Below, piece after piece: positions 28,101 through 37,051 of a stretch of DNA of 57,298 nucleotides. Origin of the DNA: Tritrichomonas foetus (lineage: Eukaryota; Parabasalia; Tritrichomonadida; Tritrichomonadidae); contig MLAK01000593.1 of NCBI GenBank assembly GCA_001839685.1, positions 5,526-62,823 on the forward strand, in the 5' to 3' direction. The translations under genes were made by a program, and so were the position numbers. Every line of letters begins with the position of its first letter. The first letter of the stretch is position 1. Under the pieces are notes generated by a model. It had not been told where the DNA came from and searched no databases. It was given only the letters and a program-made list of their open reading frames with translations.

Positions 28101-30995
28101 AGTGCTTTTTTCATGTTCTTTTGAAAAATGGTTAAACATTTTGGCTAGAAGCTTCAAAATGGAAATGACAACTTTTGAGTCATCTTTTTCATTTTCGACA
28201 CGTTTTAAAATACCGACTGGCAAATCATTAATGATTTTAATGGAGATGTTTAAAAATGTACTAATTGTATCATCATTAGGAAATCGTTGCCAAATAATTA
28301 AAGCAATTGTTAACATGATTAATGGTTGTTGCTTAAAAATTGAAGTTATTGCCAATATATCTTTTAGTGAAGATGCATAACTACAAAGCATTGTTTTATC
28401 TTTAATTTTGTGAAATGCATCAATTAGCTCCTGAGAATTACTTGATTCATCTTTCAGAGAAACAAGAGTTAGGAGATTCATATAAAAAAGATACTCAAAA
28501 TCATTCGACTTTTCAACAATCAAAGAATTACTTACATTGTTATTTTTGAATGTGGCATCAGAACTACTATCGGATTGATTATTCGATTTAGTGTTTAATT
28601 CGTTTAATTTTTGTTTGAGCTTTAAACATGCTTTGTTAATGAAATGATAATTATTTAATTTAATATCTGATTGTTCAATCATGACGGAAAAATAAATTGA
28701 ATGTAGAATCTCGAAATGTGAAAGGGCTATTTCCCGATAAGATCGATGAGGTAAATCATCAATATTTAATTTTTGCTCACAGTGTTGAAGAAGATAATTC
28801 AATTTCTTTGAAAATGTTCTAAAGCATTCAACATCAAAATATTTAATGTTAAGTTTATCGATAATTGAAAAAGCTTTTGTTCGAATTTCACAATAATTGG
28901 AACAAAGACTAATAATAATGATTTGTTCAATTTTATAGAAAATTTCTTGGAAATCGATTACACTTGGATCATTTTTATAATTGGGACTATTTAAACAAGC
29001 ATCAAAGAAAATATCTAAGAATGATAGTAAATTATAAAATGATTCAATTGATTCAATTTCATCATTAATTATCACATCAACTACTTTAATTAAAAATGTT
29101 GGTTTTTTAATAAGAAAATCACGAATGACATAAACCGAAATTGCCGAAATTTGAGGCGAAAAACTAAAAATGAATGGAATTATATGAGAAATAAAATCAT
29201 CATTTTCTTCGATGAGTGGTATTAAAGAAAATAATGAAGAAATTGGTTGGTTTTCCTTTTGATAGGAGCAATTTCGACAATTTTGAAAAGATTTATATTC
29301 TTCAAAAATATAAGTTCGTTTACCACAATATAATTTCGCCCATATTGATATATCATTTTTCAATTTTGTATTGCATTGTGAAAATGATACAGAGTTTGGA
29401 ATAAATTGTTCAAGAATATGATTTTTCTCAATCTTTTCAAATGTTGGTGTTGAATATATAACAGCTTCAATTTTTGATGGAGTTGTTTTAACATAAAGAC
29501 TAAATAAGTTTTTGATATTCTTTTGGAACTGTTCAAAAGCATCTGGAAAGATGAATTTTAATGAATCATCGATTAAAATATATCTAAAAAAGTCAAAAAT
29601 AGCAGTAGCATTGAATTTCAAAAAAATTGGAGTATTAAACTCTTTTAAATTGAATTTAACGAAATTTGGAAAATCAAAAGCAGCAAATTGAACCAAAAAA
29701 TTCACAAGCTCAAAATTAACATGATTAAAAGAACCAAAAGAAATAATTCTTTGGAACACTTTTTGAGCACGGTCAAATGGAATCAAACTTTGTCTGCTTG
29801 TTATAGAATTAGCATTATCTTCAGATGAATCATTTGCTGATGATTGAATATCATTTTCATTTATAAGGTTTGGAAGAAATTTAATTCCTGAATAGTAGAT
29901 GTCATTGAATGAGTTATGTGATAGCAATTGTGAAAATGTGTGTAAAATTAGAGATATTGAGCCAGTTGTGTAATTTAAATGGTCAAGAGCACTTGAAATA
30001 ATTTGTCCAGAAGAAAATTGAATTTTGAGTTTATTTCCAAATTTCAAAAACACTACGGCGATTGGTAAAGCAGCAGGTGACGTAGTTAGGGATTTTGTTA
30101 CAAGTTTTAAAATAATTGGAAGGAATTTCGAAGATATTTGATTGTTATTTATAAGAATTGAAGCAATCAAATTCATTAAGAATAAAGAAGCAGAAAGATG
30201 AATTTCATTTAAAGTACTTGTTTGTTGGAAAATTGATTCAATCGATTGAATTAAATGATTTAATTGAGAAAATGAATCAATACCTGAATCATGCATATTG
30301 ACAGTAGAAATTGATCGAAAGAAATTATACGAAAAAATAAATTCATGTTCTTTTCTTTGCGGAATCGAAAATATATCGACAAAAAGTAAAAATGTTTCAT
30401 TTGGTTTCAGAATAGATAATACATGAACAACCTTAGACCAAATACTATTGTTAATATTTTTTAAAATTAAGGCATTTTCATCTCTTTCGTCCATTAAAAA
30501 GAAGAAATATTCATTAAAAAGATGATTTAAATCAAAATTAGGATTATTTTGAATTCGGTCGAGTAATTGTTGGAAAATCGTAGCAAACAATTTATCAATA
30601 ACAAAATAAGCAATGCATCGGAATGTAAATGATGGATCTGGATATTCAGAATCAAGTCTGGTGAGATAATGAGAAGAAAGTAATTTTGTTTTTGAAAATT
30701 TGGACTTTGGTTCTAAATTTGTTTGTTTAATATATGAAAAAAGACCCGGAAAGCATTCGTTGGGATTTAATATTAGTAAAGACACACATTTTTTTATTAA
30801 TGTATCTATTTGTGTGCTGAATGGAGAAAGATAATTTAAATAATGAATTAATTCTTTTCTAATACAATTTGATGAATTTGAGCATGGATTATTTTTAATT
30901 AAATTTGAAATATAATTATATAAAGGCTCAGATAAATTTGTCAATACAAGAAGGATTGCTGCTTTATCTTTTTCGTATGTATTAGAGTGATGCAT
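25176..30995 (-). CDS. Giant helical-repeat protein, Furry/Tao3/Mor2-like
   Basis: 1939 residues, almost entirely alpha-helical HEAT/ARM-like, with short Ser/Asn linkers (about 395-405, 795-815). No membrane segment or enzyme motif. Several segments fit the conserved N-terminal region of Furry-family morphogenesis scaffolds: a W-S-K-V-V-H-V-L-S block near residue 185, an MH...FSQLNHLIQSIESIF block near 235-260, VFQRIISFGSFNHVNFELVN near 410, and LFSLIPLIEENDD followed by helices near 590-650. Length is within the fungal range (about 2000-2400) and below the animal one (about 3000). Furry proteins bind NDR/LATS kinases with MOB and control polarity and cytokinesis; that role here is inference. 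The ATG is supported by an Inr (TCACTAAT) giving a 23-nt 5' UTR. Alternatives are other HEAT scaffolds. Confidence 0.8.
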   Translation of the reverse strand: MHHSNTYEKDKAAILLVLTNLSEPLYNYISNLIKNNPCSNSSNCIRKELIHYLNYLSPFSTQIDTLIKKCVSLLILNPNECFPGLFSYIKQTNLEPKSKFSKTKLLSSHYLTRLDSEYPDPSFTFRCIAYFVIDKLFATIFQQLLDRIQNNPNFDLNHLFNEYFFFLMDERDENALILKNINNSIWSKVVHVLSILKPNETFLLFVDIFSIPQRKEHEFIFSYNFFRSISTVNMHDSGIDSFSQLNHLIQSIESIFQQTSTLNEIHLSASLFLMNLIASILINNNQISSKFLPIILKLVTKSLTTSPAALPIAVVFLKFGNKLKIQFSSGQIISSALDHLNYTTGSISLILHTFSQLLSHNSFNDIYYSGIKFLPNLINENDIQSSANDSSEDNANSITSRQSLIPFDRAQKVFQRIISFGSFNHVNFELVNFLVQFAAFDFPNFVKFNLKEFNTPIFLKFNATAIFDFFRYILIDDSLKFIFPDAFEQFQKNIKNLFSLYVKTTPSKIEAVIYSTPTFEKIEKNHILEQFIPNSVSFSQCNTKLKNDISIWAKLYCGKRTYIFEEYKSFQNCRNCSYQKENQPISSLFSLIPLIEENDDFISHIIPFIFSFSPQISAISVYVIRDFLIKKPTFLIKVVDVIINDEIESIESFYNLLSFLDIFFDACLNSPNYKNDPSVIDFQEIFYKIEQIIIISLCSNYCEIRTKAFSIIDKLNIKYFDVECFRTFSKKLNYLLQHCEQKLNIDDLPHRSYREIALSHFEILHSIYFSVMIEQSDIKLNNYHFINKACLKLKQKLNELNTKSNNQSDSSSDATFKNNNVSNSLIVEKSNDFEYLFYMNLLTLVSLKDESSNSQELIDAFHKIKDKTMLCSYASSLKDILAITSIFKQQPLIMLTIALIIWQRFPNDDTISTFLNISIKIINDLPVGILKRVENEKDDSKVVISILKLLAKMFNHFSKEHEKSTSGPYLRRFLSEDAFIYFKCENFEEDIFDFCLNAAVSEIYSLIGKKALEMICKVTSLYEKPLRYFDVLKKFPNAMNSIIGQSPQFIDYLFDQIKFDESAISILSSVFKNFATISEGTDLLIEKINSSLIETSDIEFTKLIYGLTGRILAVALWNFPSFESLNILKNVIISMIFIKKTTNKKFIKENVLKELFTILDSQENDFDKLNILLSDLFQFCLDQFLKEAFSLLSNEFDLKHKLRFIQALKYWLEKVKIDDLNSDWISEKHSLSLSPETESCFYCLPSYLFVEIFCSLDLLDLSDSLIRNNANSLLILGIHQKQAKLITRIIQILPEKIDFISHFFGIDFWRYQVCQLGKYGVKYFNEITADFLDTFNSEKTTEDETNYANDFSNITDFLLQQVLPTFIFPCTFDDADHISHLLFKLYQRVSSFCVAFQNRDSTKALMNDFPMLIRYVDFDCLFAWATKCGDLEASYSAVDFLINNFDCFLENQINSQKIEIVMETITILVLAINEKNNVKSTKITGDNDFSYTPYYKYIASMIKLLTQLNLTFTNQQLQNKNIMNNDSLIGVKELNSKVFWFICEFIEAADKDFGPIFANVTDSLYQHALNYIPKICSFAHFEGIFNKLTKHDAVISQNCLPNSFDNVVFVAKYLFVNKMYKALIGCDYVNGDKGAISTVFLFLIPFVTSPQDEIITHAYRLLNLEKEPFLDNQDQNSKQNCIHELVNTFISSFDISFLPILLKFYLFVVKYSPHSSYISNVYDVCTSILNSLGNSIEIGLFSRLINIILRNRSEYSSKSACLFLEAFRKYGEFNNVVFPPHDPRFPVNSLVFDIFKYEEKANLYFPVEYSFLSLDFIQKIREKCSNLKIQPFSKWDEKCFKAELSRDDLHTDEVSSDIIKFNGEDVDNFLMFIRNLLNNNKKMTKFENQISHCVSKCNDRYNSQMTEEESKLLFVDPKLFTPDKDEILTIGSPEFPLRF

Positions 30996-31342
30996 TAATT
31001 GCTTTCTTTGATATTAGTGATGTTTCTAATTGTGGAGATGGTGCAAATTTTTTGACCTCTAACAGAAATTATTTCACCTTCAAGCTTTCACCGAATCTTT
31101 ACATCAAGTTTACAGGAGAAACGATCGTATAGATATCGTATATATATAAATTATTCCCATATATCCAACTATCTCCTATTTATGTATCATTTTATTCATG
31201 AGATAAAAAATTATTTCCTATCAATATGTGATTCACCTGATGAGTTGACGAGTTAATTAATATTATTGAACACATCAATTATAAACATATAAAAATTGAC
31301 AATTATTAATTTTCGTATATAAATTTAGAAATATAATATTTA
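30996..31342. promoter_or_regulatory. Upstream region of the Furry-like gene
   Basis: 347 bp. In minus orientation an Inr, TCACTAAT, lies at 31013-31020. Near 31120-31140 ACGATCG and ATATCGTATA resemble the TATCGT/AACGA Myb-recognition elements described for trichomonad promoters (inference). No gene in this spacer. Confidence 0.45.
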
Positions 31343-32395
31343 TTAACAAATTTCGCAACATTTTCGTTTTTCAGTATCGTCTTCTTCTCCGGAATAGCTA
31401 TATTCATCATCACCTGGCACGACAGGAGGTGGCAAATTTATAGGGATTGTTGGTTCATCTCCGGCTGGTGGATTGATAGAAACTGCCGAAATGTGTTCTT
31501 TTTCACGTGCAATGAGATGCTCCCAGTCGAAATAATCATCAAATGTAGATTTTGTTTTTACCATCGCTAAAACCAAAAAAGAAGTCAGTAAATTATAATT
31601 CGGCTCCATTTCATATGAATACTGAAGAATGCATCTTCTTACAGAAAGAATTTCTTTTGGAAGATTTTCGCATAATTTTTCATAATCTGTGTTCAGTTTC
31701 ATTCTATAGATTTCTTTTTTATCTGTTAATGTTCCCCAAGGGAGACCTCCATTTAATATTTCAATTAATGAATACCACCAGCTAATGAGATCATCTCTCC
31801 TAGATAAATCATGACATTCATGTGCATTTAGTGATGCATATTTAGCGGTCCCAACAAATCCAACATTATCGCGAGCCTCAAAAGGTTCTTTTGTTTCTGG
31901 GTTGATGTGATTTCGAGCAAGACCAAAGTCAATAAGAACAATTGGGTTTGCTCTACTTGCTCTTATTAAAAAGTTAGCTGGTTTTATGTCACGATGAACA
32001 AATCCATATCGATGAAAATCAGCAATGCACCTAAGCATTTCAATTCCAAGTCTGAGGCCGGTAGACATGGTGTACTTAACATCTGGAAGTATTTTTCGAA
32101 CGGTTGTTAATGAGGGACCAAGGCATTCTGTCACAATATAATTATAATTTGTTGTTTCACCAGAAGTTATAAATTTTGGAAACAAAAATGAATCTTTAAC
32201 TTTTTCATATATCTTTTTTTCAAGCGCTAATGTTTTCTTTTGGCTGGATTTCCTTTCAACTTTGAGAGCATATTGTCGATTCGTCTTTTTTTCTTTAACA
32301 TAGTAAATATCGGCAAATCCACCTTGCCCAATTAATCGAAGGACTTTATAGTCCAGAAAATATCGCCCTCGCATGAACGTTCTTCGTTCAGACAT
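31343..32395 (-). CDS. CK1-family protein kinase with C-terminal lipidation motif
   Basis: 350 residues. Complete kinase domain of about residues 13-290: glycine loop GQGGFADIY (23-31), catalytic Lys45 (YALKVE), HRDIKPANFL with the catalytic Asp at 136, and DFG at 156-158. The CK1 hallmarks are KPANFL, LIDFGLAR and a short acidic/proline tail instead of the APE-type features of other kinases. CK1 is a greatly expanded family in trichomonads. The protein ends KRKCCEIC: a basic patch, adjacent cysteines and a possible C-a-a-X. This resembles the palmitoylated Cys-Cys ends of yeast Yck1/2 and suggests a membrane-anchored kinase (inference). The ATG at 32395 is the first in frame; no clear Inr was seen, and Met8 is an alternative start. 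It is divergent from the coiled-coil gene at 32684. Confidence 0.93.
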   Translation of the reverse strand: MSERRTFMRGRYFLDYKVLRLIGQGGFADIYYVKEKKTNRQYALKVERKSSQKKTLALEKKIYEKVKDSFLFPKFITSGETTNYNYIVTECLGPSLTTVRKILPDVKYTMSTGLRLGIEMLRCIADFHRYGFVHRDIKPANFLIRASRANPIVLIDFGLARNHINPETKEPFEARDNVGFVGTAKYASLNAHECHDLSRRDDLISWWYSLIEILNGGLPWGTLTDKKEIYRMKLNTDYEKLCENLPKEILSVRRCILQYSYEMEPNYNLLTSFLVLAMVKTKSTFDDYFDWEHLIAREKEHISAVSINPPAGDEPTIPINLPPPVVPGDDEYSYSGEEDDTEKRKCCEIC

Positions 32396-32683
32396 GAGAT
32401 TCTGTGTGCTATCAAGGAATTACGTTTATTATTGTAAGTCAAAAAGTTTTCTTTCAAAAAATAGAATTAATTGACCATATAAATGATTAAAAAGTTTCGT
32501 GAATACCCGAATTAATTGGAATCATTTCTATAATTAAATGGCCAGATAGAACGTTTATTCATTTTAAAAAGTGAGGAAATTTTCAATCAACCATGTGGAA
32601 ACTATTGAAATCGAATGAACTTTTTCTGAAAAAATATTATTGACGATTCAAAGTCGCGCCAGTTTTTTTTGTGATTATATTAA
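32396..32683. promoter_or_regulatory. Divergent promoter, CK1 / coiled-coil gene
   Basis: 288 bp shared by two divergent genes. GAACTTTTTCTGAA lies at 32617-32630 and GTCGCGCCAG, containing the E2F-like core GCGCC, at 32653-32662, 22 nt before the plus-strand ATG. On the CK1 side CAAAAAGTT lies near 32442. No canonical Inr on either side. Confidence 0.45.
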
Positions 32684-33664
32684 ATGGAAGAAAACACGAA
32701 AGTAAATAGCCCAAAAACGTCTTCTACAAACGCACTCATCAAGCAGCAAAATGAAAAGATTAGAAAGCTCAATACCGAAATCCAGCAGTTGAAAAAAAAC
32801 TTGAAAGATATCAAAGAGTTTTCCACAGACGACAAAGACAAAGAAATCGCCCACCTCAGAGAGCAAGTCGATCACCTCAAAGCCGATAACAAAGAAAAAG
32901 CAGAAAAAATCAATACCTTAAAAAAAACTCTAATGAGCAGAAACGAGACAATTAAACAGATGCTTCCAACAATAAGAATGATACCAAAGTTGAGGGAAGC
33001 TGTCAAAAATGCGAATAAAGTTGCGCATGAAAATGAGGAATTAAAAGATAAAAATGAAAACTTGAAAGAGGAAATTCAACATAACAAAGAAGTTCTTTCA
33101 AAAAGTGTCCATGACGTTTCAGCAGAAGTTGACAATACAGATCTAAAGGAAAAACTAGAAAAATACAAGAAAGCTGTCATTAAGCGAAATAGTGAAAATA
33201 ATCAGCTTAAACAAGAAAATCAAGAACTCAAAGAAGAAATCGAGAAATTGCAAAAAGAACAAGAACAACTATCATCAATATCAGACTCTGCCATTGAAAA
33301 TTCTCAAAAAGAAGACGAAAACATTGAAAAAGAAAACAAGAAAGAAAACGAGAAAGAAAGTGAAAAAGAAAGCGAGAAAGAAAGTGAAAAAGAGAGTGAG
33401 AAAGAAAGCGAAAAAGATAGTGAAAAAGAAAATGAAAAAGCAATTTACGATGCTGCTCTCGAAGAAGCACGAAATGAAGCTTTGGATATTCAATTGAGGA
33501 GAATTAAACAACTCGAAGAAGAAATTCGAAACAGAGACGAAACAATCGAAACTCTTCTGAAAAAGCATGAGAACTTTGAAAGTCTTGAAAATGAAATAGC
33601 AATTCTCAAAACAGACACTGTCGAATTGAGAAAAAGTTTAGCAAAACTTAAATCAAATGAATAA
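32684..33664 (+). CDS. Charged coiled-coil protein with SEKE repeat tract
   Basis: 326 residues, nearly all Lys/Glu/Asn-rich heptad-like helix, so a long coiled coil is predicted from about residue 20 to the end. A tract of four-residue units (E-S/N-E-K-type) occupies residues about 215-252, encoded by a 12-bp minisatellite at 33326-33439. It contains no membrane segment, enzyme motif or known domain. A structural or cytoskeletal role is plausible but unproven. The ATG at 32684 is preceded by a GCGCC element and an AACTTTTTC element. It is convergent with the CAMKK-like gene, from which it is separated by an 18-bp satellite. Confidence 0.85.
   Translation: MEENTKVNSPKTSSTNALIKQQNEKIRKLNTEIQQLKKNLKDIKEFSTDDKDKEIAHLREQVDHLKADNKEKAEKINTLKKTLMSRNETIKQMLPTIRMIPKLREAVKNANKVAHENEELKDKNENLKEEIQHNKEVLSKSVHDVSAEVDNTDLKEKLEKYKKAVIKRNSENNQLKQENQELKEEIEKLQKEQEQLSSISDSAIENSQKEDENIEKENKKENEKESEKESEKESEKESEKESEKDSEKENEKAIYDAALEEARNEALDIQLRRIKQLEEEIRNRDETIETLLKKHENFESLENEIAILKTDTVELRKSLAKLKSNE
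33326..33439 (+). repeat. In-frame 12-bp minisatellite encoding SEKE units
   Basis: About 9.5 copies of GAAAGTGAAAAA-like units, all in frame inside the coiled-coil gene. Synonymous differences between copies (AGT/AGC, GAA/GAG, AAA/AAG) indicate selection on the protein repeat rather than a very recent expansion. Confidence 0.85.
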
Positions 33665-33767
33665 CAAGATGACTAAATAAACTTTTTTAGCGAATGCAAT
33701 TTTTCTAATTTTCTTTTTAATACTTCTTTTGTTTTGTTCAAATTTCCTGCTCAATGAATAATGAAAA

Positions 33768-33991
33768 GAAAGCAATTAATAGATAAGATAGTAATTAATA
33801 GATAAGATAGTAATTAATAGATAAGAAAGCAATTAATAGATAAGAAAGTAATTAATAGATAAGAAAGCAATTAATAGATAAGAAAGTAATTAATAGATAA
33901 GAAAGTAATTAATAGATAAGAAAGTAATTAATAGATAAGAAAGTAATTAATAGATAAGAAAGTAATTAATAGATAAGAAAGCAATTAATAG
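33768..33991. repeat. 18-bp tandem repeat array, about 12 copies
   Basis: The unit is AATTAATAGATAAGAAAG with single-base variants (GATAG for GAAAG in two early copies, C or T before AATTAA). It fills much of the convergent spacer between the coiled-coil and CAMKK-like genes. Each unit contains AGATAAG, a GATA-type hexamer in form. It shares unit length and the AGAAAG end with the array at 57107-57298. Confidence 0.95.
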
Positions 33992-34116
33992 AAATATACA
34001 TTCCACAAAACAAACATACACTTTGATTTTTGTTGAGCAAAGCTTTTCATAAACTAAAGCAAAATTATGTGACGTAACATTTATTGAAACATTTTAATAC
34101 AACCGCACAACCAAAA

Positions 34117-35190
34117 TTATTGTGGAATCTGAAATGGCGCCGAAAATTCGTGCCTTCTCACTCGGAGCTGCCTCTCTGACACGTCGAAAACGTAATTTTC
34201 GTCGCAGACGATTCCTTCGACTGCCCTGATGGGCAAATCCCTGTTTCTTGGTGGAACGACGAACGGCGCAATTCTGATTTCTACCTGTGGTGCATTGGCT
34301 ACATATTCATGTGCCATCACTTGGTGAATATTGTATCTGGAACGGTTGTCCACATTTAGCATTTGGATAATTAAATCCCATAGGATAGGATCACAGCCTT
34401 CTGGCATTTTCAGTTTTGATGACATAATCGAACGTACTATTTCGAAAACGTTTTGTCCGCTGAATGGAAATCTTTGAAAACATAAGTTATACAGAGTTAC
34501 TCCAAGCGACCAAATATCCTCTGATCCTGGTGAAATTTCATCCTCTGCTGAACATTTATCTATCAGCTCAGGTGCTTGAAATGCTGGCGTTCCAACAACT
34601 TTGGCGGAACTCTGGAAAGTATGGCCAATTCCAAAATCAGAAATCAAAGCTGTTCCATCATGCTTCATTAAAATGTTTTGTGGCTTCAAATCTTGATGAA
34701 CAATTCCATTTTCGTGCAAATAGCAAACGCCTTCTGCAATTTGTCTGAAAATGTATCGAATTTGATCATTATTGAATTTAACACCAGATTTAATAATTGA
34801 TGCGAGATTTCCGCAATCTGCATAATCTTCGATTATATAAACAACCCCACTGGGTTTCACGTGAATAACTTCGTGTAATGAAACAATATGTGGATGATTG
34901 AGTTTCCTCATCATTAAAATTTCTCGATTTAATTGCGACACACCAATCGCTGTTTTCGATAATTTCTTGATATGCAATCTTTTGGTTGCATAAAACTGTG
35001 AGGTATTCGTGTCAATTGCCAAAAATACTTTTGAAAATGATCCTTCGCCAATTTGCATTATAAGTTTGTATTGGTTGATTTGCTTTATGTAATTGTGTTC
35101 TCCGTATGTTGTACTAATGTTTTCCTTTCCTGTAATAGAGGCAGAAAGACTGCGCGGAATAAGGCTTGTCCTTCTGGCCACGAAATCCAT
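34117..35190 (-). CDS. CAMKK-like serine/threonine kinase
   Basis: 357 residues. The kinase domain spans about residues 41-295: NQYKLIMQIGEGSFSKVF (glycine loop 48-55), Lys70 in YATK, HQD at 165-167, DFG at 185-187 and GTPAFQAPE at 200-208. NQYKL before the glycine loop and GTPAF-x-APE in the activation segment are typical of CaMKK-type kinases, which phosphorylate AMPK/SNF1 and CaMK family members. The usual HRD arginine is glutamine (HQD), while the catalytic Asp and the VAIK-type Lys are retained, so activity is likely but activation-loop regulation may differ. N-terminal residues 1-35 are Ser/Arg-rich. The C-terminal tail is short, without an obvious calmodulin-binding helix. It is divergent from the NEK kinase, with a 391-bp shared promoter. 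Confidence 0.93.
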   Translation of the reverse strand: MDFVARRTSLIPRSLSASITGKENISTTYGEHNYIKQINQYKLIMQIGEGSFSKVFLAIDTNTSQFYATKRLHIKKLSKTAIGVSQLNREILMMRKLNHPHIVSLHEVIHVKPSGVVYIIEDYADCGNLASIIKSGVKFNNDQIRYIFRQIAEGVCYLHENGIVHQDLKPQNILMKHDGTALISDFGIGHTFQSSAKVVGTPAFQAPELIDKCSAEDEISPGSEDIWSLGVTLYNLCFQRFPFSGQNVFEIVRSIMSSKLKMPEGCDPILWDLIIQMLNVDNRSRYNIHQVMAHEYVANAPQVEIRIAPFVVPPRNRDLPIRAVEGIVCDENYVFDVSERQLRVRRHEFSAPFQIPQ

Positions 35191-35581
35191 TTTCGAGAAT
35201 AGAGTTTATCCAAAGCATTCAAAAAATTGTGAGTTTTGCCGTTTATTTATTTGATTTCTTTCAAATTTCGTGATAAACTTTTCAATAGCGGTCGAAAAAA
35301 GAAGGTGCGATATCTCACATTTTTTGAACTGACTTTATCCCTTTAAGTGAATATGTAAAGAGAAAAGTATAATATAAGAAAAGAATATGTTTACTTTTAT
35401 TGATCACCATGGGGTTGATCATTTGCTATGAGGTTAAATTTTTCTTTCAGAATTTCCACAGCTGTCGAAAAAGGAGAACGTTTATTTCATATATGTGAAA
35501 AACTGTATCGTCATTGATTAGTTAAAATATAACCATATTTCTGTAAAAAGAGATTCGTTGAAAAATTGACCTGACGAAAAT
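35191..35581. promoter_or_regulatory. Divergent promoter, CAMKK-like / NEK kinases
   Basis: 391 bp. On the plus side TCATTGAT at 35511-35518 is an Inr candidate, directly overlapped by TATCGTC (35506-35512), which matches the Myb-recognition element reported in trichomonad promoters. On the minus side TCACAATT about 45 nt upstream of the CAMKK-like ATG fits Inr. Which Inr is used is not certain. No ORF. Confidence 0.4.
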
Positions 35582-37051
35582 ATGAATAAGTATGAAATTG
35601 CGCGGGAACTCGGAAGCGGATCATATGGAAAAGTTTTTCTCGCGCGAAATAAACGAAATAATCAACAGGTTGCAATAAAAGAAATTCAAATTGGAAATCT
35701 TTCACAACAAGAAAAAGACAAAGCAGCTCAAGAAGTAAGCTTATTAAAATCACTTAATCATCCACATATCGTTCGATTACGCGATTCATTCCAGGAAAAA
35801 GGAATTCTTTACATTGTGATGGAATATGTCGACGGTGGCGATTTGGCGGCTAAAATTCGTTCCAGAGGTACAAAACCATTTCAAGAAGATGAGATACTTG
35901 ATATATTTATTCAATGCGTTCTTGCACTCAATTATATACATGATCGGAAAATTGTTCATCGAGACATCAAACCACAGAATATATTTTTAACTCGTGCCAA
36001 CATAGTAAAGCTTGGTGATTTCGGCGTTGCCCGTGCTTTAGAAGGGACTCAAGATTTATGTCAGACGGTGATTGGAACGCCTTATTACCTTTCGCCAGAA
36101 GTATGGAGTAATGCGCCTTATAATGGGCAAACTGATATTTGGTCACTTGGTTGTATTCTTTATGAATTATGCGCATTAAAGCGGCCTTTTACTGCTCGTG
36201 ATGCAGGCCAACTTTTTGCCAAAGTTGTGAGAGGCGCTTATGATCCAATTCCAGCAATTTATGGGAAAAACTTAAAAAACTTGGTGTCATGCATGCTGGC
36301 ACCAAATCCAAATGATCGTTTAACAGCAGCTCAGATTCTTCAGCTTCCTTTCATTCAAAGTCGAGCCAAAAGCAAAATCGTGGAAAACGAAAACAAAATA
36401 AAACTAATAAATATAATTGTTACAGATAGCAACCACGGAAATAACAACAACCATGGAAATAACAACAATAATGGGTTAAGAGAGAGTCCTAGTGCTGGAG
36501 GAAATGTGAGCAATCAGGCTCATGGAGGTGGTGGTAATCCCGCGAAACCGAAAAAATCGCCAACACCATTGAAAAAAGTGCAGCATTTGCCAAAATTGAA
36601 ATCAAAGCCTTCTGTTCCAGAATTAATCGAATTACCTCTTCCGCCTGAAGAAGAAGCACCAAGATGGGCCACACAAAAAGGTTCACAATGTGCACGTGCT
36701 GGAGAAGTGACTGTGCATGCAGCTCCTGAAGATTTCAATGATATAAATGATCTCAAGGAGTCAACTGACGAGTTACAAAGGTCTGTTTCGATGCCACCTT
36801 GTGCAAACGTTCCTGCATGGGTTCAACAAGCTGAACAAAAACCAGGAACAACAGATGAAATTCCAGCCTTGAGACAAGAGTTGAAAGATATTTTGAAAGA
36901 TCAGCTTTTTGAAATGCTGCACCAATATGTGGAAGAAGAAAAAGAAATTGAATCATCAGCACAATTTGTCTCAATTATGGAAGAAGAAGATCCAACAAAT
37001 GTTGAAAAGATGAGGAAACTTGTCATGCTTGAAAAAATGGAAGGCAAATAA
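35582..37051 (+). CDS. NEK-family protein kinase
   Basis: 489 residues. The N-terminal kinase domain (about 4-258) has ELGSGSYGKVFLA (9-21), Lys33 in VAIKEI, HRDIKPQNIFL (catalytic Asp128), LGDFGVAR (DFG 146-148) and GTPYYLSPE (165-173). HRDIKPQNIFL, LGDFG and GTPYYLSPE together are diagnostic of NIMA-related kinases. NEKs act on centrosomes/basal bodies, flagella and mitosis and are expanded in flagellates. The C-terminal 230 residues contain an Asn/His/Gly repeat (about 283-297), a proline/basic linker, and a Glu/Lys helical end that could mediate oligomerisation. All catalytic residues are present, so I expect an active enzyme. The exact flagellar or mitotic target cannot be read from sequence. 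Confidence 0.95.
   Translation: MNKYEIARELGSGSYGKVFLARNKRNNQQVAIKEIQIGNLSQQEKDKAAQEVSLLKSLNHPHIVRLRDSFQEKGILYIVMEYVDGGDLAAKIRSRGTKPFQEDEILDIFIQCVLALNYIHDRKIVHRDIKPQNIFLTRANIVKLGDFGVARALEGTQDLCQTVIGTPYYLSPEVWSNAPYNGQTDIWSLGCILYELCALKRPFTARDAGQLFAKVVRGAYDPIPAIYGKNLKNLVSCMLAPNPNDRLTAAQILQLPFIQSRAKSKIVENENKIKLINIIVTDSNHGNNNNHGNNNNNGLRESPSAGGNVSNQAHGGGGNPAKPKKSPTPLKKVQHLPKLKSKPSVPELIELPLPPEEEAPRWATQKGSQCARAGEVTVHAAPEDFNDINDLKESTDELQRSVSMPPCANVPAWVQQAEQKPGTTDEIPALRQELKDILKDQLFEMLHQYVEEEKEIESSAQFVSIMEEEDPTNVEKMRKLVMLEKMEGK

Noticed and set aside
33228..33568. Minus-strand Phe-rich frames opposite the coiled-coil gene
   Set aside because: They are complements of the Lys/Glu repeat region, a common shadow effect.
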